36,351 nucleotides of DNA from an uncultured Verrucomicrobiales bacterium (GTDB taxonomy: Bacteria > Verrucomicrobiota > Verrucomicrobiia > Limisphaerales > UBA1100): contig CAJWKQ010000008.1 in NCBI GenBank assembly GCA_913041895.1, positions 1 through 36,351 on the forward strand. The letters are read 5' to 3'. The notes beneath the pieces were generated by a model, which was not told where the DNA came from, made no database searches, and saw only the letters and a list, made by a program, of their open reading frames with translations. A program made the translations under genes and the position numbers. Below are positions 7,335 to 14,822 of this stretch, one piece after another (position 1 is the stretch's first letter; each line of letters starts with the position of its first letter).

Positions 7335-8894
7335 ATGTTAGAGCTAAAGTCAGTCGTGCGGTGTTTTATATTAGCTTGGATGATTTCTTTTTCCTTCATT
7401 TGGGCTCTTCAAGGGGCACCTCGCCCTGCTACATTAATACTAAAGAATGGGGATCGATTTGGGGGGAGGTTCCTTGGCTATAACGAAAACAAGGGACTGG
7501 TTTGGCAACACGAGTCTGTAAAAGGGGAAATGAGAGTAATCGCTATTGAGGCAGCAAGACTCCAACTCGCTGCGGTTAGTGTGACCAATAGTATATCTAA
7601 TTCAGCTCGAGTCCATTTTACTAATGGTGATGAATTGGCGATTAGCTTATCTGATTTAAATCCTGAAGTACTCACAGTTGAAACATGGTTTGCAGGTAAA
7701 TTGAAGGTGCAGCGAGAATATCTTAAATGGCTGATCCCGGGAGGTGACGGCGGCATTCTCTACTCTGGGCCAGAAGGGATTAGGGGATGGGGGGCTGCCC
7801 TAATGGGGGTTATTTTGGGAGATGATGGTATTGAAGTAGGGGGGATTGTTGTGAACGAAGTTATGCCTGAGAGCCCTGCGTTCAAATCTGGTATGCAGAT
7901 CGGAGATATCGTTACCCACATCAATGGCAAGGCGTTTCAAGATCGTGCAGCCATGATTAGGCACGTGAAAGGGCATAAGGTCGGAGACAAACTTAAAGTG
8001 AAAGTGATGCGTGGAGATGCTCCTAAGGAATTAGAGGTAGGGTTGGCTGCTCTGCATTGGCGTTTTGAGAATGGGGCTTTGGTAACAAACAGTGTGGGAA
8101 GCATGATCGGGCGTGAACTGAAGTGGCCAAAGCAGTCTGATTTATCCTTTGACTTCGTCTGGGGTAATATGCCGGCCATGGATGTCATTATTTGCGCGGA
8201 CAAAGTACGTGAATACAACGCAATGAACGGATACAAGATACGGATATATCAAAATTACGCTCACTTATACCGAAATACTTCTCCTGATGGGGTCTCCTAT
8301 AACGCCACGAGCTTGGGGACTGCTACCCTAAGGTGGCCCAGTTCACGTAAGGTAAAGGTCCGTTTACTTGTGGATAAGAAGAAGGCAACTGTTTCGATGT
8401 TGCTTGATGGAAAACTGGTAAAGACATGGAGGGATGCGAATGGGTTTGTAGGTGGAGGTGGAGCACTTGGTTTTAATCCACAGTTGGCAGGGAAAATGGA
8501 GATTTCCTCTATCCAGCTTAAAGGCTGGAATGGGCAAATTCCCAATTCAGGGAATGCGCTTTCGGTTGTTGCGGGTCGTGTTGATCAGATCCAATTTTCC
8601 AATGGGGATAATCTGAGTGGCAGCATTGTTTCCATCAAAGATGATAATGTATCGGTTAAGACGCCTTTTGCTGAAGTTCCAGTTCCCATGGGGAAAGTTT
8701 CAGCGATTGTTTTTGCTGGATCAAACGGAGGAGGAGAAAAGAAGGTATCCGGTGCTCAGTTCGTTCTAGGAGGAATTGGACGGATCACAGGCAACATGAT
8801 CGAATGGAATGAGCAAAAGGTTAGAATTAAGTCGCCACTATTTGGAGATATTGAGGTTGATCCCGCAGTGATTACCTCGATTGTGTTCCGCTAA
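7335..8894 (+). CDS. Exported PDZ-domain protein with four NGD-type beta repeats
   Basis: This is 519 aa from the ATG at 7335 (a TTG at 7323 is possible). The N-terminus is a signal peptide (CFILAWMISFSFIWALQG). Two NGD modules follow (LILKNGDRFGGRFLG; VHFTNGDELAISLSD), then a PDZ domain at about residues 170-245 (VVNEVMPESPAFKSGMQIGD, IVTHINGKAF). A concanavalin-like region at about 255-395 (LSFDFVWGNMP; KIRIYQNYAHLYRN; LRWPSSRKVKVRLLVDKKKA) comes next, and two further modules end the protein (IQFSNGDNLSGSIVSIKDD; IGRITGNMIEWNEQKVRIKS). No protease catalytic domain is present, so a scaffolding or binding role in the periplasm is likely. Its stop codon overlaps that of the convergent glycerate kinase. 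Confidence 0.75.
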   Translation: MLELKSVVRCFILAWMISFSFIWALQGAPRPATLILKNGDRFGGRFLGYNENKGLVWQHESVKGEMRVIAIEAARLQLAAVSVTNSISNSARVHFTNGDELAISLSDLNPEVLTVETWFAGKLKVQREYLKWLIPGGDGGILYSGPEGIRGWGAALMGVILGDDGIEVGGIVVNEVMPESPAFKSGMQIGDIVTHINGKAFQDRAAMIRHVKGHKVGDKLKVKVMRGDAPKELEVGLAALHWRFENGALVTNSVGSMIGRELKWPKQSDLSFDFVWGNMPAMDVIICADKVREYNAMNGYKIRIYQNYAHLYRNTSPDGVSYNATSLGTATLRWPSSRKVKVRLLVDKKKATVSMLLDGKLVKTWRDANGFVGGGGALGFNPQLAGKMEISSIQLKGWNGQIPNSGNALSVVAGRVDQIQFSNGDNLSGSIVSIKDDNVSVKTPFAEVPVPMGKVSAIVFAGSNGGGEKKVSGAQFVLGGIGRITGNMIEWNEQKVRIKSPLFGDIEVDPAVITSIVFR

Positions 8895-10012
8895 AATTCC
8901 TTGGCTACTTCGGCGGAAAGTTTTTCCAGCCAGTGTGCGGCATTATGTTCGGCTTCCTCACGTGAAGTGATTTCAGTGAGTGCGCGACATTGATTGAAAA
9001 GTGTCGCAAGTTCCTTGTCGTTATCCAATTGCCCAGCCAATCCGATGCATTTCGAATTATTAACTTGAGCTAATTTGGCAAGTTCTCCCACTCCTTTACC
9101 CATGCTGGTTTGGCGATCTAACGCGCCTTCACCTGTGATAACAATATCATTTTCTGCCAATTTGGATTTCAGGTCTGTAGCTTCTGCGAAAACTTTAAAG
9201 CCTGAGCGAATTGACGCACCAGCAAAACAATGTAGCCCAAAACCCAATCCACCAGCGGCTCCTGCGCCTGGAAGGATGGCTGCATTCTCCCCCATTTGTG
9301 ATTCCCAAACCTCTGCTAATCTGGTGAGTGCCGCTTCAGACTTAGGAATGTCTCTTTCAAGCAATCCTTTTTGCGGGCCGAAAACTTGTGTGCAGCCATT
9401 TTCTCCGAGTAACGGGTTTTGCACGTCGGCTGCGACAACAATTGAAGGTAGATTGTTCAACGGCAATCTATCAGGTGTAGGTTTGGTAATTTTTCCCAAA
9501 TGAATCAGTTCAGGCCAGTTCTTGATTTCTTTACCTTCTTTATCACGGAATTCCCATTGCAACTGTTTTGCCATTCCAAATCCGCCGTCATTGGTAGCGC
9601 TGCCTCCAATTCCAATTATAATTCTTTGGACAATCTGTCCTGAGTGTTGATTAAAAGTTTTTAACAAAGATCCCAAGTCCGTGCTGTCTACACTCATTGG
9701 GTTGCGGTTGCTATCCGAGTATATTTTGGTGATACCAATCATTTCGGCCGACTCAATGATGGCTGTGCCAGATTTGTTGTCCTTCCACCAGTGGCACGAA
9801 GTGCCGTTTGCCATTTTGTGATCCAAGCGGTCTGCCCCGATTATTTCCCCCATTAATTTGCCGAATCCATCCCCACCGTCACTAATGGGTAGTTTGGTGA
9901 TATCGTCCTCAGGGTTTGTGGACAACCATCCTCTTTCAATGGCTTCGGCTGCTTCTGTTGCTGATAGAGTCCCCTTGAATTTATCAGGTGCGATGAGGAT
10001 TTTTCGTGTCAC
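8891..10012 (-). CDS. Glycerate kinase (GlxK/GarK family)
   Basis: This enzyme phosphorylates D-glycerate, feeding glyoxylate or sugar-acid breakdown into glycolysis. It is 373 aa, the usual length, with a GTG start. Family landmarks are the start KILIAPDKFKGTLSATEAA, the motif LPISDGGDGFGKLMGE, IIGIGGSATNDGGFGMAKQL, ENGCTQVFGPQKG, PGAGAAGGLGFGL and ITGEGALDRQTSMGKGVGEL. The conserved nucleotide- and substrate-binding glycines are all present, so it should be active. It is divergently transcribed from the glutaredoxin-like gene. A shared 18-mer lies 22 nt before the start codon. Confidence 0.92.
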   Translation of the reverse strand: MTRKILIAPDKFKGTLSATEAAEAIERGWLSTNPEDDITKLPISDGGDGFGKLMGEIIGADRLDHKMANGTSCHWWKDNKSGTAIIESAEMIGITKIYSDSNRNPMSVDSTDLGSLLKTFNQHSGQIVQRIIIGIGGSATNDGGFGMAKQLQWEFRDKEGKEIKNWPELIHLGKITKPTPDRLPLNNLPSIVVAADVQNPLLGENGCTQVFGPQKGLLERDIPKSEAALTRLAEVWESQMGENAAILPGAGAAGGLGFGLHCFAGASIRSGFKVFAEATDLKSKLAENDIVITGEGALDRQTSMGKGVGELAKLAQVNNSKCIGLAGQLDNDKELATLFNQCRALTEITSREEAEHNAAHWLEKLSAEVAKEF

Positions 10013-10034
10013 TTCCGTGAGTTTGCGTCGAGTA

Positions 10035-10052
10035 TGGCTAGTTTTCCAGCAT
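10035..10052 (-). promoter_or_regulatory. Shared promoter-region 18-mer, copy 1
   Basis: The plus-strand sequence TGGCTAGTTTTCCAGCAT lies in the glycerate kinase/glutaredoxin divergent intergenic region, 22 nt before the kinase GTG. The identical 18-mer occurs at 18184-18201, again 22 nt before a GTG on the minus strand. It probably contains a promoter or binding site. Confidence 0.45.
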
Positions 10053-10083
10053 CGGGTTTACATTTTGTGCAAAATCAGGTACT

Positions 10084-10434
10084 ATGCCCGCCCTTATGGA
10101 TAAACCAAATATCACCTGCTATTTGAAGCCCTCTTGTGGATGGAGCGAGGGCGTTCGTTCGGTTTTGCGCAAGCACGGTCTGGAGTGGGAAGAGAAGGAC
10201 GTGGTTAATAATCCGGAGCACCGGGCAGAAATGGTTGAACGTAGCGGCCAGATGTTACAGCCATGCGTGGAAATTAATGGTAATATGCTGGCTGATGTGA
10301 GTGGAGACGAAGTGGAATCGTGGATGTTGGCCAACAACATTGTCCAAGCTACTGACGCTGAGGCAGATGCTCCAACAGACCAGCCCTGCGCGCACGAGCT
10401 GCCGGAAAACAAAACCATTCAGATCAAAGAATAG
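10084..10434 (+). CDS. Glutaredoxin-like thioredoxin-fold protein
   Basis: This is 116 aa; the start could be 10084 or the ATG at 10096 (MDKPNITCYLK). The fold begins ITCYLKPSCGWSEGVRSVLR, with a single active-site cysteine in a CGWS motif, then GLEWEEKDVVNNPEHRAEMV, a cis-Pro region QPCVEINGNMLADVSGDEV, and a short acidic tail. This is the monothiol glutaredoxin pattern, so it may act in thiol exchange or FeS handling; no CPYC dithiol site is present. It ends 21 bp before a strong terminator and is probably transcribed alone from the divergent promoter region. Confidence 0.8.
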   Translation: MPALMDKPNITCYLKPSCGWSEGVRSVLRKHGLEWEEKDVVNNPEHRAEMVERSGQMLQPCVEINGNMLADVSGDEVESWMLANNIVQATDAEADAPTDQPCAHELPENKTIQIKE

Positions 10435-10455
10435 TTTGCCTGGATTTTACGAAAT

Positions 10456-10480
10456 GGGCCGGTTAGCCGGCCCTTTTTTT
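10456..10480 (+). terminator. Strong intrinsic terminator between the glutaredoxin-like gene and panC
   Basis: GGGCCGGTTAGCCGGCCC forms a perfect 7-bp GC stem (10456-10462 with 10467-10473) around a TTAG loop, followed immediately by seven T (10474-10480). It is a textbook intrinsic terminator. The panC GTG begins only 5 nt after the T-run. Confidence 0.92.
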
Positions 10481-10485
10481 GTCGC

Positions 10486-11319
10486 GTGAAAACAATTACC
10501 GATTCCCAGAAAATGCAGCGTCAGGCAATAGCTTGGCGCAAAGCAGGGAGGCGTGTGGTTTTGGTTCCAACAATGGGGGCTCTGCATGATGGCCACAGAA
10601 GACTGATTAATATGGCGCGCAAAAAAGTGAAAACTAATGGTATTGTGGTGGTGAGTATTTATGTAAATCCAAAGCAGTTTAATGATCCTAAAGATCTTAA
10701 AGATTATCCTAGAACTTTGAGTGCGGACAAAAAGCTATGCCGTGAAGAATCAGTTGATATGGTATTTGCTCCCAATACTCTTTATGAGAAAGATGTCAGT
10801 GCAGGGGTTAAGGAGGATGATTTAACCACTCGCTTGGAAGGATTGCATCGACCTGGTCACTTTGCAGGAGTGATGACCGTAGTCGCCAAACTCTTTAATT
10901 TGGTGCTGCCGGACTTTTCTGTATTTGGGGAAAAGGATTTTCAGCAGGTGACGGTGATTAAGCGTATGGTACGGGACTTGGATTACCCTATTTCAATTTT
11001 AGTCGGACCTACAGTACGCGAAGCAGATGGATTGGCTATGAGTTCAAGGAACGTACTTTTAACGGGTGATCTTAGAGATCAAGCAACTGTCTTGTCGCGT
11101 GCCATCGAATTGTCCCGGCAGTCGCTTGGGTCACGTGCAGTTGATATAAAACGTAAATTAAAACGTTTTATAGAAAAACAGCCTGATGCACAGGTTGACT
11201 ATATTGAGTTTGTGGACACAATTAACCTGAATCCACTCAAGACAGTAAAGAAAGGGAGCCGAATTTTGTTAGCGGCAAAGATAGGCCCAGTTCGTCTTAT
11301 AGATAATGGATTGTTATAG
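10486..11319 (+). CDS. panC: Pantothenate synthetase (pantoate--beta-alanine ligase)
   Basis: This enzyme joins pantoate and beta-alanine using ATP in the last step of pantothenate (vitamin B5) synthesis. It is 277 aa, of normal length. Motifs are VPTMGALHDGHRRLI (HxGH-type nucleotide site), YVNPKQFNDPKDLKDYPRT, LEGLHRPGHFAGVMTVV, FGEKDFQQVTVI and LAMSSRNVLL (KMSKS-equivalent). The GTG start at 10486 matches the family N-terminus. It has no visible Shine-Dalgarno sequence because the preceding bases are the terminator. Its TAG stop overlaps the nadB GTG by one base, so panC and nadB are translationally coupled. Confidence 0.94.
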   Translation: MKTITDSQKMQRQAIAWRKAGRRVVLVPTMGALHDGHRRLINMARKKVKTNGIVVVSIYVNPKQFNDPKDLKDYPRTLSADKKLCREESVDMVFAPNTLYEKDVSAGVKEDDLTTRLEGLHRPGHFAGVMTVVAKLFNLVLPDFSVFGEKDFQQVTVIKRMVRDLDYPISILVGPTVREADGLAMSSRNVLLTGDLRDQATVLSRAIELSRQSLGSRAVDIKRKLKRFIEKQPDAQVDYIEFVDTINLNPLKTVKKGSRILLAAKIGPVRLIDNGLL

Positions 11320-12947
11320 TGAAACAGTTTGACTACATCGTTATTGGGAGTGGTATCGCAGGCCTCACCTTTGCCTTGAAGGTGGCGGGTCAAGGGCGGG
11401 TTGCTGTCGTCACCAAAAAGCATCTTTCTGAGGCCAACACCCAATATGCTCAGGGAGGCATTGCCGCAGTTACCAAGACGACAGACTCAATTGAGTTACA
11501 CGTAGCCGATACCTTGAGGGCTGGGGCTGGGTTATGTCGTGAGGAAGTGGTTCGGAGGGTAGTTAAAGAAGGCCCGGATCGGGTTCATGAGTTGATTGAG
11601 CTGGGGATGGATTTTACACGGGAGGAGACAACTTCCGCAGACGGCGAACGCGTTTACTCATTGGGTAAGGAAGGCGGTCATTCCAAAAGACGTGTGTTGC
11701 ATACTAAAGATGCGACGGGAAGGGAAGTGATGCGTGCGCTTTTGGCAGCGTTGGAACGCGCACCCAATGTATCGGTTTTTGAAGATCACTTTGCAATCGA
11801 CCTCATTACCACAGCTAAACTTGGAGGAGATACTGAGAATCGATGTGTAGGGGCGTATGTGCTCAATCGTGAAAACGGAATAGTGGAAACTTTTAGTGCT
11901 CCACATGTTATTTTGGCAACGGGCGGGAGCGGAAAGGTTTACCTATATACTACCAATCCTGATATTGCGACGGGTGATGGAGTGGCAATGGCTTACCGGG
12001 CGGGTGCACCCATTGCCAACATGGAATTTACTCAATTCCATCCTACTTGTCTTTACCATCCACAGGCCAAGTCATTTCTAGTAAGCGAAGCTCTGCGGGG
12101 GGAGGGTGCGGTACTAAAAGATCTGGCAGGGAATGAATTCATGGATGCAGCCCATCCTATGGCCAATCTTGCTCCGCGCGATATTGTGGCACGCGCTATA
12201 GACAGTGAGATGAAGCGTTCGGGGGCAGGGCATATGCATCTGGATATTACCCATAAATCGGCGCCCTTTATTATGGATCGGTTCCCGAATATTTATCGTA
12301 CCTGTCTTAAGTTCGGAATCGATATCACCAAGGAGCCGATTCCTGTTGTGCCGGCTGCTCACTATCAATGTGGTGGTGTGAAAACTGATGTGGATGGGCG
12401 CACGGAATTACCCGGTCTCTATGCAGTGGGCGAAGTCGCAAGCACCGGATTACACGGAGCCAACCGGTTGGCGAGCAACTCACTATTGGAGGGATTGGTG
12501 TGTGCGCATCGGGCAGCCATGAATGTGTTGGAGGACCGTCAGCCGGATGTGACAGTCAAGATGCCGCAATGGCAATCAGGGCAGGCAGAAGATCCTGACG
12601 AGCTGGTGGTTGTTAGTCATAACTGGGATGAGGTGCGCCGCTGTATGTGGGATTATGTGAGTATTGTGCGTACTCGCAAACGTCTGTTGCGTGGGCAGTC
12701 ACGCATTGAAAATTTACGTGAGGAGATTCGGCAATATTATTGGGATTTCAAGGTGACAGCGGATCTATTGGAATTGCGTAATATTGCGCAGGTCGCAGAG
12801 CTCATTATTGCCTGTGCGTTGCAGCGGCCTGAGAGTAGGGGATTACATTTTAATCTGGATTGTCCGGGCCTAGATGAAACATGGGCTCAACGCGAAACGA
12901 TTGTGCAGCGTGAAATCAGCCCGCTCGTGAAGTTAGGAAACGCTTGA
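11319..12947 (+). CDS. nadB: L-aspartate oxidase
   Basis: This FAD enzyme oxidises L-aspartate to iminoaspartate, the first step of de novo NAD synthesis (with NadA). It is 542 aa with a GTG start. Motifs are the dinucleotide-binding DYIVIGSGIAGLTFALKVA, EANTQYAQGGIAAV, MEFTQFHPTCLYHP, SEALRGEGAVL, LAPRDIVARAID, HYQCGGVKTD and GLHGANRLASNSLLEGLV, with the fumarate-reductase-like helical C-terminus. The HYQCGG motif and domain order fit NadB rather than SdhA. It is coupled to panC (one-base overlap), grouping two cofactor-synthesis genes. No nadA or nadC is in the window. Confidence 0.94.
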   Translation: MKQFDYIVIGSGIAGLTFALKVAGQGRVAVVTKKHLSEANTQYAQGGIAAVTKTTDSIELHVADTLRAGAGLCREEVVRRVVKEGPDRVHELIELGMDFTREETTSADGERVYSLGKEGGHSKRRVLHTKDATGREVMRALLAALERAPNVSVFEDHFAIDLITTAKLGGDTENRCVGAYVLNRENGIVETFSAPHVILATGGSGKVYLYTTNPDIATGDGVAMAYRAGAPIANMEFTQFHPTCLYHPQAKSFLVSEALRGEGAVLKDLAGNEFMDAAHPMANLAPRDIVARAIDSEMKRSGAGHMHLDITHKSAPFIMDRFPNIYRTCLKFGIDITKEPIPVVPAAHYQCGGVKTDVDGRTELPGLYAVGEVASTGLHGANRLASNSLLEGLVCAHRAAMNVLEDRQPDVTVKMPQWQSGQAEDPDELVVVSHNWDEVRRCMWDYVSIVRTRKRLLRGQSRIENLREEIRQYYWDFKVTADLLELRNIAQVAELIIACALQRPESRGLHFNLDCPGLDETWAQRETIVQREISPLVKLGNA

Positions 12948-12982
12948 AATCCAAAGTGACAGCGGTAGCTTCTTGCCTGTTT

Positions 12983-13057
12983 GCGCGCTTAGCTCAGTGG
13001 TAGAGCACATCGTTCACACCGATGGGGTCGTTGGTTCAAATCCAGCAGTGCGCACCA
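12983..13057 (+). tRNA. tRNA-Val, anticodon CAC, CCA encoded
   Basis: A full cloverleaf can be drawn: acceptor GCGCGCT/AGTGCGC (one G-U), D-arm GCTC/GAGC, anticodon stem CATCG/CGATG with loop TTCACAC, T-arm GTTGG/CCAGC with loop TTCAAAT, discriminator A and encoded CCA (13055-13057). Anticodon 13015-13017 is CAC and reads the Val codon GUG. Its 3' end, from the T-loop through the CCA, is duplicated at 13853. Confidence 0.95.
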
Positions 13058-13058
13058 T
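13035..13058 (+). repeat. Putative att site, left copy (3' end of tRNA-Val)
   Basis: The 24 bp from the T-loop through the CCA plus one base (TTCAAATCCAGCAGTGCGCA, then CCAT) recur exactly at 13853-13876. Duplication of a tRNA 3' end is the footprint of tyrosine-recombinase integration, and this copy keeps the tRNA intact. Confidence 0.8.
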
Positions 13059-13140
13059 TATCAATTTCCATTGATAATCAAAGCAAAGCTGGGCTTGCTC
13101 GCTTCAGCACCTTTCCAAAACCAAACAAAACAGGGCGAAA

Positions 13141-13160
13141 TGGTCCCGCTTTGGTCCCGC
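13141..13160. repeat. TTTGGTCCCGC-type direct repeats, left cluster
   Basis: Two copies of TGGTCCCGCT spaced 11 bp apart lie about 83 bp inside the left att copy. Three more lie near the right att copy (13731-13762). Further inward (13180-13240) is a family of GCGACGGTTCTGC-like repeats. The arrangement resembles integrase arm-binding sites. Confidence 0.5.
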
Positions 13161-13322
13161 TTGCAAGGTGTTTGCAAGCTGCGACGGTTCTGCTGGATAC
13201 CGTGACGGTTCTGCTGCGGTTCTGCGGTGACGGTTCGAAGCAAAATGGTCCACAGTGAAAGGGTAGTTATGCCAGGCCAACACCAATGAAGGGTTCTGGC
13301 TTTGTTGATCCTTGGCGCTGAG

Positions 13323-13514
13323 CTACTTAAATCCCCAGTGATATATGTGACGGATAAAAAATAGTGTGCCTAGAAAAAGAGGCAGGTAAACAGCCCAAGA
13401 TTCTAGGATGGTGAGCTTGATGAAGTATATAGCAGCATATCCTAAGATAAAAATCCCGACTATAGCACCCCTCCTCTTCACTTTGACGGGGTCCACTGGT
13501 TCGCCCATAGCCAT
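13323..13514 (-). CDS. Small membrane protein in the tRNA-Val remnant
   Basis: A 63-aa product from the ATG at 13514 (or 13508, MGEPVDPVKVKRRG). A charged N-terminus is followed by two hydrophobic segments (GAIVGIFILGYAAIYFI and WAVYLPLFLGTLFFI). Its first codons overlap the end of the neighbouring 13478-13696 frame. A GAGG lies just upstream. Family unknown; it may be the last gene kept from the integrated element. Confidence 0.45.
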   Translation of the reverse strand: MAMGEPVDPVKVKRRGAIVGIFILGYAAIYFIKLTILESWAVYLPLFLGTLFFIRHIYHWGFK

Positions 13515-13696
13515 ACCTCAAACCTTACTTGCCCCTTTCCTGATGTAAAACCTGAATTTGCCGCCCTCATTCCTCCCCGTGAAAGTCCTTGAGGGCTTAT
13601 CAGTATCTCGTAGGTATCAAGATCCGCCAGTCCAAGCACACGCTCTCGGCCAAGTTTTTTGTACCTGACGACGATGCGTTTTGGATCCGGTTCCAT
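13478..13696 (-). pseudogene. Short ORF, probably truncated
   Basis: A 72-aa frame beginning MEPDPKRIVVRYKKLGRERV, then LGLADLDTYEILISPQGLS. The first 45 residues look protein-like, while the remainder (TSGKGQVRFEVWLWANQWTP) looks like random translation. This suggests a gene truncated or frameshifted at about residue 46. It lies in the remnant between the two att copies. A TAGAAT box lies just upstream on the minus strand. No function can be assigned. Confidence 0.35.
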
Positions 13697-14084
13697 TCAA
13701 CTATTCTAGCACACGAATCGTGGCATGGAATTGGTCCCGTTTTGGTCCCGCTTTGGTCCCGTCGCATATCGTCGCAGACCGTCGCCGATCATAGCAGCTT
13801 GCGTTTTCTTTGGGGAACTGGCTTTTTAAAGGGGTGAAAAGTGCAGAGACGCTTCAAATCCAGCAGTGCGCACCATCTCTTAATAGCACTGATTTTCCGT
13901 AGTGCTTTGAATTTAGATTCAATTTTAAAGGCAAAGTCACAACGAAAGTAACAACAAGTCCGGTGAAGTTTGACTGTGTATAATTCAGATCAGAAGACCC
14001 ACCACGGGATACCCACCACCCCCCCCAACGGACCGCGTATACTATAACACCCCCTCTTTTTTTGCGGGGTGATTTAACAGGGGG
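13697..14084. other. Non-coding stretch: right end of the remnant and its flank
   Basis: No convincing gene is present. It holds three 11-bp-spaced TTTGGTCCCG repeats (13731-13762), a GTCGCAGACCGTCGC segment that is an inverted relative of repeats near 13180, the right att copy (13853-13876), then about 170 bp without recognisable features. CACCCC/GGGGTG at 14048-14071 could fold, but with no following T-run. Confidence 0.5.
13853..13876 (+). repeat. Putative att site, right copy
   Basis: An exact 24-bp duplicate of 13035-13058 (T-loop to CCA of tRNA-Val plus one base) with no tRNA body upstream of it. It marks the right boundary of an integrated segment of about 0.8 kb. The bases on both sides differ from the left copy, so the match is a discrete core. 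Confidence 0.8.
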
Positions 14085-14513
14085 TTATTCGCTTTTGCTC
14101 CAACCAAGTTCCGTAGCCCACCTTTTCCACTTGAGGTAGAAGAGTCCACTCGAAATAGTAAAATAGAGCCACGAACCACCACAAATAACAGGAAGAGTTT
14201 TTATCAAAAATCCAATAGCTTCTTTTTCGGATTCATCGCCGCTCAAATCCGATATGTATAAAAGTAATAAATAGAAACCTATAAAAACAGCAAAACACAT
14301 TATAGTCATATGTAGAAAACCGTCCTTCTTTGCGTAAGGGACATATATTTCTTTGTTGCACTCTACACATTTTCTAATTGTTACAGTATAAGACCCCTCG
14401 CTAGAAGAGCGGGTTCCCTCCTCCTCTGTAAATTCAGTGTGACCCCGACACTTGGAACACCACGGTTTGTTCGGATCTGGATTATTTACACCAGTCTTAT
14501 TAGCTCCGGCCAT
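14085..14513 (-). CDS. Zinc-ribbon plus two-TM small membrane protein (last gene of array)
   Basis: This is 142 aa. The N-terminal part has two CxxC pairs (WCSKCRGHTEF at about residue 18 and KCVECNKEIYV at about 48), a zinc-ribbon pattern. Two membrane segments follow (MTIMCFAVFIGFYLLLLYI and LIKTLPVICGGSWLYFTIS) and a basic C-terminus. Repeat copy A lies directly before the start with GTGGGGG just ahead of the ATG. Function unknown. It is the most downstream gene of the minus-strand array and is followed by non-coding DNA to the tRNA-Val remnant. Confidence 0.65.
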   Translation of the reverse strand: MAGANKTGVNNPDPNKPWCSKCRGHTEFTEEEGTRSSSEGSYTVTIRKCVECNKEIYVPYAKKDGFLHMTIMCFAVFIGFYLLLLYISDLSGDESEKEAIGFLIKTLPVICGGSWLYFTISSGLFYLKWKRWATELGWSKSE

Positions 14514-14522
14514 TCCCCCACG

Positions 14523-14563
14523 TTACCGCCCTGAACCCGAATGGCGAGTCTGAATCTGTTCGG
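14523..14563 (-). repeat. Array leader repeat, copy A
   Basis: Plus-strand core ACCGCCCTGAACCCGAATGG followed by CGAGTCTGAATCTG. On the minus strand it lies directly upstream of the ATG at 14513, with GTGGGGG between. One change from consensus (CCTGAAC for CCCGAAC). Confidence 0.85.
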
Positions 14564-14634
14564 CCTTTTTTAATAACCACGCCTGCACCGCCATAAGAGA
14601 TCCGCATCGGTATCCATACTGCCGCCATTGCACC

Positions 14635-14766
14635 TTACCATCGGCTAATTTCATGCAAGAGCTCTATTAAAGGGACCCATATTGGCAGCGTGATAAGCCA
14701 AAATCCGGAGAGAAACATAAGCACAACCAATAGTTCAATAAGGGTGAACGCTTTTTGAAACTTCAT
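14635..14766 (-). CDS. Miniature prepilin-like peptide (43 aa)
   Basis: The minus strand from the ATG at 14766 encodes MKFQKAFTLIELLVVLMFLS, then 23 more residues to a TAA at 14635. KAFTLIELLVV is the type IV prepilin/type II pseudopilin N-terminus (basic leader, cleavage before Phe, Glu at position 5 of the mature chain), with Ala instead of the usual Gly before the cleavage point. The globular pilin domain is absent; only about 37 residues remain after cleavage. Repeat copy B lies immediately upstream (GTGGGGGT then ATG). It could be a minor pseudopilin-like membrane peptide or a truncated pilin kept as a cassette. Confidence 0.65.
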   Translation of the reverse strand: MKFQKAFTLIELLVVLMFLSGFWLITLPIWVPLIELLHEISRW

Positions 14767-14775
14767 ACCCCCACA

Positions 14776-14808
14776 CTACCGCCCCGAACCCGAATGGCGA
14801 GTCTGAAT
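14776..14808 (-). repeat. Array leader repeat, copy B
   Basis: Plus-strand TACCGCCCCGAACCCGAATG then GCGAGTCTGAAT. It precedes the mini-prepilin ATG at 14766 by a CCCCCA-rich stretch. The conserved match ends earlier than in copies C and D (before CTGCTCGG). Confidence 0.85.
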
Positions 14809-14822
14809 TGGATTTGGAGTTT

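Noticed and set aside
13022-13286. Short ORFs on both strands right after tRNA-Val
   Set aside because: They run through GGTCCCGC and GACGGTTCTG repeats, giving repetitive, unprotein-like translations (RTVTAEPQQNRHGIQQNRRS). A decayed integrase tail is possible but cannot be shown.
14048-14071. Terminator after the small-gene array
   Set aside because: CACCCC/GGGGTG can pair, but in the direction of transcription there is no T-run after the stem; the T-run lies in the loop on the plus strand.
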